A program made the position numbers and the translations under genes. This document shows, one piece after another, positions 1 through 5,457 of a stretch of DNA of 7,399 nt (position 1 is its first letter; each line of letters starts with the position of its first letter). The stretch is taken from assembly GCA_012841485.1 (NCBI GenBank), contig DUUU01000647.1, positions 1 through 7,399 of the forward strand, read 5' to 3'. The notes under the pieces are model-generated. The model saw only the letters and a program-made list of their open reading frames with translations, did not search any database and was not told the origin of the DNA. The stretch is from Armatimonadota bacterium (GTDB lineage Bacteria > Armatimonadota > JAAZEB01).

Positions 1-210
1 CAACGCTCGTGCATTATAGCAGCTCGCTCGCTGCCTGTCAAGAGGACTTTCCCGGCTCCAACTCTTGCCGAACCGGCACCATCCTCGCAACACCTCTATC
101 TTATCAGAAAAGAACGTCGCTTGTCAAGAGGAATTTCCCGGTCTCTGTCGAAACCCCAGGCACTCCCTCGTGACAGCCCATATCTTACCAGAACGCCTCA
201 TCCCTGTCAA
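1..210. repeat. Degenerate tandem array, about 85-base period, partial at left edge
   Basis: Two 20-base blocks, TGTCAAGAGGACTTTCCCGG at 36-55 and TGTCAAGAGGAATTTCCCGG at 122-141, match at 19 of 20 positions and lie 86 bases apart. A third, shorter copy starts with TGTCAA at 205. A second conserved word, TATCTTATCAGAA (97-109) and TATCTTACCAGAA (181-193), precedes the next TGTCAA by 24-25 bases. The first 35 bases (CAAC near the start, TTAT at 14-17, CAG, CGCT) look like the tail of an earlier unit, so the array probably continues to the left. The sequence between the conserved words is divergent. A reading frame crosses the array on the plus strand, but it lies upstream of the family-supported start of the next gene, so I read the array as non-coding. 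The unit is far longer than a CRISPR repeat-spacer unit. The family is not one I recognise. Confidence 0.7.
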
Positions 211-511
211 CTCCGATTTTTCGCCTTTATCGATGTCCGGTCCCTCGATCGAAGTTCCTCATAGATTCTTCGCGCCGGGCCGGCCGGGCAGGTATCCAGA
301 TGGAGATCGCACCAGGCTCTCTGTGTATGCCAGTGCATGCCCGGCATTCTGCGGCGACTCTCCGTTCCCGCGTGTACCCTCCTCGTCGCAACTCCCCTCC
401 ATGGTTGCAAGCTGGCATCCAGCCATGCTTTTGGCATACGCCGTGCATCTTGGAAGCCGGCGATCCGAAGATGGTCCTCGCGGTGCCTTGAGGGGGCAAT
501 CGTTGGAGAGA
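211..511. other. Intergenic stretch upstream of the first acetyltransferase gene
   Basis: No gene is supported here. The open plus-strand frame through this stretch has no family similarity and is simply an upstream extension of the acetyltransferase frame. A small perfect hairpin, GCTGG-CAT-CCAGC, lies at 411-423. TTGCAA at 405-410 could be a -35 element, but no convincing -10 follows it at the right spacing, so I call no promoter. The acetyltransferase gene must be transcribed from within this stretch or from the repeat array to its left. Possible ribosome-binding purine runs lie at its end: AGGGGG at 491-496 and GGAG at 505-508. Confidence 0.4.
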
Positions 512-1684
512 ATGAATGCGAACTCGGACCACACTGCAGCTCCGCAGGTGGAGTGCATCGGCACGCCCGCACGGCTGCGGGCTCGGGCTGCTGCTTGGCA
601 GGAACTCCTGAATCGCGATCCGCATGCCACCGCCTACCAGAGCATTCCATGGCTTCTCACCTGGATGGCCCGCCATCCCTCCGCAAGCCCGACGATTCTC
701 GTTGCCCTGCGGGGCGACCTCGTGACGGCGGCGCTCCCGCTTTGCGCCTATCCCCTCGGCTTTCCTGGCAAGAGTCCCCGCGTCATCCGGTTCCTGGCCG
801 ACAACGACTGCGACTACTGCACGGCACTCTCCGATCCCGAGCGCCCCGAGGATCTTTCGTCTCTATGGAACACCGTTCTGGAACACGGCGCCTGGAGTCT
901 GATTGATCTGCGCTACCTCACCAGTGAATCCCCTCTGGCCACCCTGGCCATCGCCCCGCGCTCCGGCTTCCTCGTCAACCGGCAGCAACAAGACACCGCG
1001 CCCTTTCTGGATATCCGCACGGACTGGCGCCACTCGGTCTCGAGCAACCACCGTTCCCAGGTGCTCCGACGCTTGCGCCAGCTTCGCGCCGAGGGAACGG
1101 TGACGTTTGATGTGGCCCGCACTCCCAGCGAGGTGAGCGAGATGCTTCAGCAACTCTCCGCGATGCACATCGCGCGCTGGCGCCGGCGCCGTGAGACGAG
1201 CATCTTCTCCGTTCCGCAAGATCGAGCCTGGCTCCATGCCGCCAGCCATGCCCTTCACCAACAAGGGCTCCTCTACCTCTGCCGCCTCTCTCTCAACGGC
1301 ACCCCGATCAGCATCGGTCTTTACTGCCTGGCGCGACGCCGTCTCACCAACTACATGGTGAGTTTCGACGAGGAGTACCGGCGCTTCGGTCCGGTGCATC
1401 TGATGGTCATGATGGCCATCGAGGACGCACGCGCGCGCAACCTGGCAGATGTTCATGACTTCGGGCGAGGTAGCGAGGAGTATAAGCTCCGGTGGACGCG
1501 CGCCGCCCAGCCGGTCTCGCGTATCCTCGTTGCACGCAGTTCCCCCACCGGCAGAGCCGCCTTCTGGTGGGCAACCCGCGCACAGCCGTTCATCTGGGAG
1601 CACTATGCCGCGGCGACGTTTCTCCGCGAGATCCGGCGCCGACTCCGAATGCGCCGCTCCGCCAGCGAGGATGCCGGGCAGTAG
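512..1684 (+). CDS. CelD/BcsL-type GNAT acetyltransferase, paralogue 1
   Basis: This 390-residue cytosolic protein belongs to the GNAT-fold Acetyltransf_6 group (CelD/BcsL, BioF2-like), whose members transfer acyl groups and are often found in exopolysaccharide loci. The family signature near the C-terminus is HDFGRG-SEEYK-LRW at residues 315-328. An N-terminal half-domain (QSIPWLLTW, then RGDLVTAALPL), a middle DTAPFLDI segment and MHIARW also match the second copy at 2951-4111 along the whole length, roughly 40% identical by eye. There is no signal peptide or membrane span. The frame is open back to 65, but ATG at 512 is chosen because it gives nearly the same length as the 386-residue paralogue and because the extension would translate the repeat array. 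The nearest GGAG sits only 3 bases upstream. TTG at 503, preceded by AGGGGG with a 6-base spacer, is a possible alternative start. The gene is convergent with the glycosyltransferase gene. The acyl donor and acceptor are unknown. Confidence 0.85.
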   Translation: MNANSDHTAAPQVECIGTPARLRARAAAWQELLNRDPHATAYQSIPWLLTWMARHPSASPTILVALRGDLVTAALPLCAYPLGFPGKSPRVIRFLADNDCDYCTALSDPERPEDLSSLWNTVLEHGAWSLIDLRYLTSESPLATLAIAPRSGFLVNRQQQDTAPFLDIRTDWRHSVSSNHRSQVLRRLRQLRAEGTVTFDVARTPSEVSEMLQQLSAMHIARWRRRRETSIFSVPQDRAWLHAASHALHQQGLLYLCRLSLNGTPISIGLYCLARRRLTNYMVSFDEEYRRFGPVHLMVMMAIEDARARNLADVHDFGRGSEEYKLRWTRAAQPVSRILVARSSPTGRAAFWWATRAQPFIWEHYAAATFLREIRRRLRMRRSASEDAGQ

Positions 1685-1739
1685 CGCAGGGGTGTGCGGC
1701 TATGCATCGACGATCCACCCGCCGGCCATCCCGAGAGTG

Positions 1740-1797
1740 GGCGAGCGCCGCGCTGCCGTTGCTGCCAGCCGGCCGGTGAGGGCCCGCCGCGCTCGCC
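1740..1797. other. Large inverted repeat in the convergent intergenic region
   Basis: GGCGAGCG at 1740-1747 is a perfect reverse complement of CGCTCGCC at 1790-1797, and one further C-G pair extends it to a 9-base-pair stem. The enclosed 40 bases carry the palindrome CCGGCCGG. The stem lies 55 bases past the stop of the plus-strand acetyltransferase gene. It has no T-run after it on either strand, so if it stops transcription it would not be a classical intrinsic terminator. In DNA this GC-rich, chance pairing is possible. Confidence 0.3.
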
Positions 1798-1808
1798 AGG
1801 AGGGGCCT

Positions 1809-1872
1809 TGCCTGTCATCGCGGGGAACCAACCGGCTTCGGGGATGCCGCCTATGCTCCCCGCGCGCAGGCA
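1809..1872. terminator. Long hairpin between convergent genes, possible bidirectional terminator
   Basis: The structure has two stacked stems. The outer one is TGCCTG (1809-1814) with CAGGCA (1867-1872), and the inner one is CGCGGGGA (1819-1826) with TCCCCGCG (1857-1864). They are separated by a 4-by-2 internal loop and give 14 perfect pairs. The inner 30-base loop can form a further short CGGC/GCCG stem. The hairpin sits between two gene ends that face each other, where a terminator serving both strands would be expected. Neither strand has a clear T-tract, so the terminator reading rests on position and stem strength. The rest of 1685-1951 holds only a GTGCCAGA direct repeat (1873-1880, 1926-1933) and no supported gene. 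Confidence 0.35.
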
Positions 1873-1951
1873 GTGCCAGAGAATTGCCGCCCGGCTGTGG
1901 GCAGCGCGAGATACCGCGCGGCCCGGTGCCAGAACGGACCCTACTGCCTTC

Positions 1952-2911
1952 CTATGCGTTGCCGCCCGGCCGCGAAGTGAGAACACTCAATGCGCATTGG
2001 CACATGGAGCCTCTCTCGCTCGCTCTACGCCATGCGCGTTGCAGGGTGAAGTGGGGGCGGATGAGGAGGCGCACGGCCTGCGCCGTGGCGCTTTCCGCGA
2101 CGTGCATGGCCCATCGGATGCGCTTCCCTTTGGAGCGCGCCGTCTGGGCATCGAACCACGAGACGCGCGCGCGCTCGCGCCAGAGAAGGTATCCCATCCG
2201 GCGGCGCTGGCCCACGCTGAGTGGCATCGTTGCCAACGCTTCGCGATAGAGCCCACACGCGGCATCTAGCCGCCGGCGGCAATCGTCGCTCAGGCTCTCC
2301 TCGCGCACGCGGTATAGGTAAAGCGGCTCGGCCACGAAGGAATAGCCGTAGCCCCCCGCAAGAAGGCGCAGCCACAGATCGAAGTCCTCGTTCACCCACA
2401 AGCCTTGCCGGAAGCCCCCCACGGATTGGAGCACACTCCGAGGCGCCAATATGGCTACGTAAGGCCGGTTGTCATCCAGGAGCCGGTCCATCCCTCGCAG
2501 TCCGGACGGCGGCTCGGAAACCCGGTAGCGGTCGATGCAGTTCACGCCGTCCCATAGCCAGGCATCAGAGACCGCGAAGCGCGCTTCGAAGGCCGCGGCG
2601 CGGAGTGACTTGCGCAGCATCGTCACCCACTCCGGGCGCACTTCATCATCGGCATCGAGGAAGGCCACATATTCGCCCCGGGCATGCGCCAGGCCCAGGT
2701 TGCGCGCGGCAGACGGGCCTGCGTTCTGCTGGTAGAGATAGCGCACGGCGTCACCAAACGCCCGGACTACCTTGACCGTATCGTCCGTCGAGCCATCATC
2801 AACCACGATGACCTCGATCTGGCGATGCGTCTGCCGCAGAGCGGAGCGGATCGCGCCGCCGAGGTACTGCGCACAGTTGTGCGTAGGGATCACGATGCTG
2901 ACTAGTGACAT
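1952..2911 (-). CDS. Family 2 glycosyltransferase (GT-A fold)
   Basis: This 319-residue enzyme probably moves a sugar from a nucleotide-sugar donor to a glycan or lipid acceptor at the cytoplasmic face. From the N-terminus it has VSIVIPTHN (4-12), the nucleotide-binding VVDDGSTDDT (36-45), NAGPSAARNLGL (63-74), the metal-binding LDADD (85-89) and the likely catalytic acid pair in NEDFDLWLRL (174-183). These are the expected GT2 elements in the expected order. There is no transmembrane helix, so it is a soluble or peripherally bound type. ATG at 2911 is preferred because GGAGGGG (2926-2920) sits 8 bases upstream and because GT2 proteins start just before the VSIVIPTHN strand. A GTG at 2950 would add 13 residues and has its purine run only 3 bases away. 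It is the last of three co-directional genes, 39 bases after the second acetyltransferase. Donor and acceptor cannot be read from the sequence. Confidence 0.92.
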   Translation of the reverse strand: MSLVSIVIPTHNCAQYLGGAIRSALRQTHRQIEVIVVDDGSTDDTVKVVRAFGDAVRYLYQQNAGPSAARNLGLAHARGEYVAFLDADDEVRPEWVTMLRKSLRAAAFEARFAVSDAWLWDGVNCIDRYRVSEPPSGLRGMDRLLDDNRPYVAILAPRSVLQSVGGFRQGLWVNEDFDLWLRLLAGGYGYSFVAEPLYLYRVREESLSDDCRRRLDAACGLYREALATMPLSVGQRRRMGYLLWRERARVSWFDAQTARSKGKRIRWAMHVAESATAQAVRLLIRPHFTLQRAWRRASERGSMCQCALSVLTSRPGGNA

Positions 2912-2919
2912 TTCCGCCG

Positions 2920-2926
2920 CCCCTCC
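2920..2926 (-). promoter_or_regulatory. Ribosome binding site of the glycosyltransferase gene
   Basis: On the minus strand this reads GGAGGGG with 8 bases to the ATG at 2911. It is the strongest site near the gene and decides between the 319-residue start and the upstream GTG at 2950. Confidence 0.75.
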
Positions 2927-2950
2927 AAGAGGTCGCCCCGCTTCGGGCAC

Positions 2951-4111
2951 TCACCCCCTCCGGTACCGCCGCAGCCGCGTCCTCATCTCTCGCACCGCGA
3001 CATGAAGCCGTGGGTGACGCCACAGCGCCGGTTTGGCCTCCACCGCCCACCACCAGGCGAGTCGCCCGCGCAGCGAACGCCGGGCGATCACAATCCGCTC
3101 CAAGGCGCGTCTCTTCTGCGTCCACGAGAGCTTATACTCCTCGTCTCCTCGCCCAAAGTCATGCTCCTCTGCCAGACCTAACCCCTGGATCTCCTCCACG
3201 ACCGACAGGATCAGCAGGTGGATTGGGCTGAAGCGCGCGTACTCCGGAGCGAAGACATAGGAGTACGGCATCAAGCGCGCCCCGAAAAGCGTATAGATCC
3301 CGATGCTGACGGTATCGCTGCCTGCCGCCAACCGATAGAGCCGCAGCTGGCCCCGGCGCTGCAAGCCGTGGCAGACATCGCGCAGGAACTCGCGCGTCTC
3401 CTGAAGGGCGTAGGCGCTGGTCTCGCCCTTTGCCCGCCAGCGGTCAATATGCAGGCGCACGAACTCTTCCAGGAGCGCGTCGATCTCGGCCGGGGTCTGA
3501 GCTCTCGTCAGAGTCAAACCGCCCCGTTCCTCGAGACGCCGGCGGCGCCGAAGCCAGTCCGACCGGTGCCCCTTCCCCACCGTCTCACGCCAGTCGACCG
3601 ATAGGTCTAGATAAGGGGCCACGTCTTGCTGTCCTCGATGGATCCGCCACGCATGGGGGACCTGATCGCACAGCGAAGCCAGCGCCGACCCAGGGCGCAC
3701 GTAGTGGAGGTCGATCACATTCCAGGGCGCGTGCCCGAGGAAGTTGGCCCAGGCGGCCGGCAGATCCTCCGGGTAGTCGGGATCAGAGAGCGCGTCGCAA
3801 AAATCCGAGTAATCCGTGGCCACACGCAGCGTGCGGATCCCGAACGCTACCGGGCCGACATCGTGGGCGCAGAGCGCCAGCGCCGCGGTGAGCTGGTCGC
3901 CGCGCCTCGCCGTGAGTACCAGAGGCCGGCCTTCCGGACGATGGCGGAGCCATGACGACACCCATGGGTAGCTCTGAAACAGGTGCGCTCCCGAACTGCG
4001 CGCATGGAGCGCGTCCCAGGCGCTCTCCAGCTCGCCAAGGCGCTCGGCGGTAGTGACGCACTCGCAGATCGGCGCCCCCGGCACCGTCCCATCAACCGGC
4101 TTCTTCGCCAC
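2951..4111 (-). CDS. CelD/BcsL-type GNAT acetyltransferase, paralogue 2
   Basis: This 386-residue cytosolic protein is of the same Acetyltransf_6 (CelD/BcsL) group as the protein encoded at 512-1684, with full-length collinear similarity. The signature HDFGRGDEEYKLSW begins at residue 317, two positions from its place in the other copy. Other shared words are QSYPW, RGD-LTAAL-LCA, ALSDPDYPEDL, VIDL-Y, and LHI-RWR followed by ETS. There is no signal peptide or membrane helix. The start is a GTG at 4111 with GGAGGG (4121-4116) 4 bases upstream, and no ATG lies in frame nearby. It is the middle gene of the minus-strand trio, 30 bases after the proline-dehydrogenase-like gene and 39 before the glycosyltransferase. 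The family and context suggest acylation of a sugar amine or hydroxyl on a surface glycan, but the substrate is unproven. A FemAB-like aminoacyl transferase role is a weaker alternative, since that fold is related. Confidence 0.88.
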   Translation of the reverse strand: MAKKPVDGTVPGAPICECVTTAERLGELESAWDALHARSSGAHLFQSYPWVSSWLRHRPEGRPLVLTARRGDQLTAALALCAHDVGPVAFGIRTLRVATDYSDFCDALSDPDYPEDLPAAWANFLGHAPWNVIDLHYVRPGSALASLCDQVPHAWRIHRGQQDVAPYLDLSVDWRETVGKGHRSDWLRRRRRLEERGGLTLTRAQTPAEIDALLEEFVRLHIDRWRAKGETSAYALQETREFLRDVCHGLQRRGQLRLYRLAAGSDTVSIGIYTLFGARLMPYSYVFAPEYARFSPIHLLILSVVEEIQGLGLAEEHDFGRGDEEYKLSWTQKRRALERIVIARRSLRGRLAWWWAVEAKPALWRHPRLHVAVREMRTRLRRYRRG

Positions 4112-4141
4112 GTTTCCCTCCGTTCACCTCCGCGTGGCGCG

Positions 4142-5098
4142 CTATGCCGGGCCGGACGCCGCGCCCTTCCCGGCAGTGAGCGCCCGAGCCGACCGCCGGA
4201 GCGTCATATCTCGGAGCAGCCACCAGAAGATGCGCGGGTTTCGTGCCATCTGCGTGAAGCAGTAGGGAAGCCACGCATGCCCGTAGGGCACGTATACCCG
4301 GACGCCCACCCCAAGCTCACGCGCCACGTCCAATACTGGCACCATCGGCAGCCCGAAGAGCAGCTCCAGTTCGCACGGCGTTCCTGCCTTGAGCAGGCGG
4401 ATCAATCCCTCGCGCGCCAGCATGGGATCATGGGAGGCCACCGCCACGTGCTGGGCACTCCCGGCGAGGCGCTCGATGACCTCCAGACAACCCAGGCGCG
4501 GGTCGCGCTCGTGTCGGCCCGGCTCGCGCCACTGGCCCTTCACCACCCGCACGCGCACGCCCCAGTCGCGAACGCGCTCCGCGTCTCGCAGGCTCCGCTC
4601 CCACCGACCGGGCAGAGTGCATCCCAGCGGCGAGGCGCCAGGCAGCAACCGCTCCACCAGATCAAACGTGGGATCGGCGGTCTCCGGGCCGTGGGAATCG
4701 AAGTGGACCCCGATCCCGATCTGCCCGGCCGCTGCGATCACCGTTTGGGTAAGCTCGGGCGAGTAGCCGAGTTCAGGCGCCTTGATGGAGAGGTACCAAT
4801 CGAGCGCGCCAGATGGAACGCCCCTGAGCGCCACATGATACGTCTCGGCAACTTGCTCAGCCGGCGCATCAGGCGAGTTCCACGGGCAGAGGGTCACCCC
4901 AAACTCGCGGCATGAAAGCGCCTCGCTCACGCGCAGAGCGTCGGTGAGGTGGGGCCCGGCGACATACCCCCTCGCGGCAATATGGGCCACCGGCATCCAC
5001 ACGGTCCACAGGGCATCGCGTAAACGCGCCTTCATCCCATCTGGCGAGCGGCGGTCGCTCGATCCCAAAGCTCCCGCCTTCGATTTGCGATCTCCCAT
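4142..5098 (-). CDS. Proline dehydrogenase-like flavoprotein with altered substrate site
   Basis: This 318-residue protein has the motif series of the FAD-dependent proline dehydrogenase barrel (PRODH, as in PutA). The series is LSIKAPELG (103-111, the usual S-K-strand), FDSHGPET (133-140), VRVVKGQW (183-190, with the lysine of the usual VKGAY), VASHD (220-224, usual ASHN), ELLFG (245-249), and VRVYVPYG then PY (266-279), which keeps both tyrosines equivalent to E. coli PutA Tyr540 and Tyr552. The following element, normally Y-x-x-RR-x-x-EN, reads YCFTQMARN (279-287). The two arginines that bind the proline carboxylate are therefore Thr282 and Gln283, and the Glu is Arg. I infer that FAD binding is kept but L-proline is probably not the substrate. 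The length is normal for a single-domain member. ATG at 5098 is supported by AAGGAG 10 bases upstream. It is the first gene of the trio, ahead of an acetyltransferase and a glycosyltransferase, not next to a P5C dehydrogenase. It is cytosolic, with no signal peptide. Confidence 0.75.
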   Translation of the reverse strand: MGDRKSKAGALGSSDRRSPDGMKARLRDALWTVWMPVAHIAARGYVAGPHLTDALRVSEALSCREFGVTLCPWNSPDAPAEQVAETYHVALRGVPSGALDWYLSIKAPELGYSPELTQTVIAAAGQIGIGVHFDSHGPETADPTFDLVERLLPGASPLGCTLPGRWERSLRDAERVRDWGVRVRVVKGQWREPGRHERDPRLGCLEVIERLAGSAQHVAVASHDPMLAREGLIRLLKAGTPCELELLFGLPMVPVLDVARELGVGVRVYVPYGHAWLPYCFTQMARNPRIFWWLLRDMTLRRSARALTAGKGAASGPA

Positions 5099-5108
5099 CG
5101 TGGCTGCG

Positions 5109-5114
5109 CTCCTT
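5109..5114 (-). promoter_or_regulatory. Ribosome binding site of the proline dehydrogenase-like gene
   Basis: AAGGAG on the minus strand lies 10 bases before the ATG at 5098. The internal ATG at 5035 has no comparable site, so the longer start is chosen. A convincing promoter for the trio was not found in 5099-5200. CATTAT on the minus strand, overlapping the plus-strand -10, is at best a weak candidate. Confidence 0.65.
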
Positions 5115-5151
5115 GCCGGATCCTACGAGTAACCACCCCGGCGCAAGAATC

Positions 5152-5169
5152 CTGCCAACCGTGTGGCAG
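5152..5169. promoter_or_regulatory. Perfect inverted repeat in the divergent region, possible operator
   Basis: CTGCCA at 5152-5157 and TGGCAG at 5164-5169 form a perfect 6-base inverted repeat with a 6-base spacer. The centre-to-centre distance is 12 bases, about one helical turn, as expected for a dimeric regulator. It lies about 40-55 bases upstream of the plus-strand -10 and 54-71 bases upstream of the minus-strand start codon, so it could act on both transcription units. No regulator gene is in the window, and a 12-base match can arise by chance in GC-rich DNA. Confidence 0.35.
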
Positions 5170-5204
5170 CCTCCACCCGCGCGCTCCCCCAACGCTCCGA
5201 TTTG

Positions 5205-5213
5205 TGGTATAAT
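5205..5213 (+). promoter_or_regulatory. Extended -10 promoter for the porin-hemC unit
   Basis: TGGTATAAT contains a consensus TATAAT at 5208-5213 preceded by TG one base upstream, the extended -10 form used by housekeeping sigma factors. The surrounding DNA is GC-rich, so the AT-rich word stands out. No recognisable -35 hexamer lies 16-18 bases upstream, which fits an extended -10 promoter. Transcription would start near 5220 and leave a leader of about 240 bases before the porin start codon. Confidence 0.65.
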
Positions 5214-5219
5214 GCCTGC

Positions 5220-5457
5220 GCCCCACCGGGCGCTCTAGCTTCTTGACGAGTGCCACCCATTGAGAACCAGGTGCTCGGGCAACTGCCGGGCGACGCGAGG
5301 GATTGCGCTCCGCAGTAGAGGGTGCCGCTCGCGGGCGGCACTCTTCGTGGAATGTGCGCGCGCTTTCGGGGAACTGCCTCGGCGTGCCGGCTACCCACAG
5401 TGGAAGTCCCGCCGCCTGATCGGGAGGGCCCCCGCGAGATCTGGAGAGAGGACTGGG
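5220..5457 (+). promoter_or_regulatory. Long structured 5' leader of the porin gene
   Basis: Between the likely transcription start and the ATG at 5458 lie about 240 bases with no supported gene. A strong local hairpin occupies 5318-5345: GTGCCGC (5322-5328) pairs perfectly with GCGGCAC (5335-5341) around a 6-base loop, and four more pairs (two G-U) extend it. Its 3' arm can also pair with an upstream element, GAGTGCC (5248-5254) with GGCACTC (5337-5343), which would enclose about 80 bases and exclude the local hairpin. No T-tract follows the hairpin, so it is not an intrinsic terminator. The leader ends with GAGG (5448-5451) 6 bases before the ATG, a normal ribosome binding site. I do not recognise it as a known riboswitch class. 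Confidence 0.4.

Noticed and set aside
36..210. CRISPR array or integron attC sites in the left-edge repeats
   Set aside because: A 20-base conserved word every ~85 bases, with drifting filler and a second conserved word, fits neither repeat-spacer architecture nor an attC site with paired core boxes, and no cas or integrase gene is present.
65..511. A 149-residue N-terminal extension of the first acetyltransferase
   Set aside because: It would translate the tandem repeat array, has no match in the paralogue, and the ATG at 512 gives the expected family length.
863..1603. Long open minus-strand frame opposite the first acetyltransferase
   Set aside because: It is a by-product of GC-rich coding DNA. 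The plus strand carries clear family motifs and the antisense product has none.
3983..4915. 310-codon plus-strand open frame across the proline dehydrogenase-like gene
   Set aside because: The translation is low-complexity and arginine/proline-rich with no motif, while the minus strand encodes a recognisable enzyme with a good ribosome binding site.
5277..5328. c-di-GMP-I (GEMM) riboswitch in the porin leader
   Set aside because: GGGCAA, GACGCGAGG and GTAG...GGGTGCC loosely resemble the conserved words, but there is no room for the P2 hairpin between the first two and the AAAGCC core is missing. An Infernal scan with the GEMM model would settle it.
5318..5345. T-box antiterminator (AGGGTG...CCGCG-like words)
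   Set aside because: The match is short, no specifier stem or terminator with a T-run is visible, and the downstream gene encodes a porin, not an aminoacyl-tRNA synthetase or amino-acid gene.
5260..5457. 66-residue N-terminal extension of the porin
   Set aside because: It would bury the signal peptide behind an arginine-rich segment, and the start at 5458 has its own ribosome binding site.
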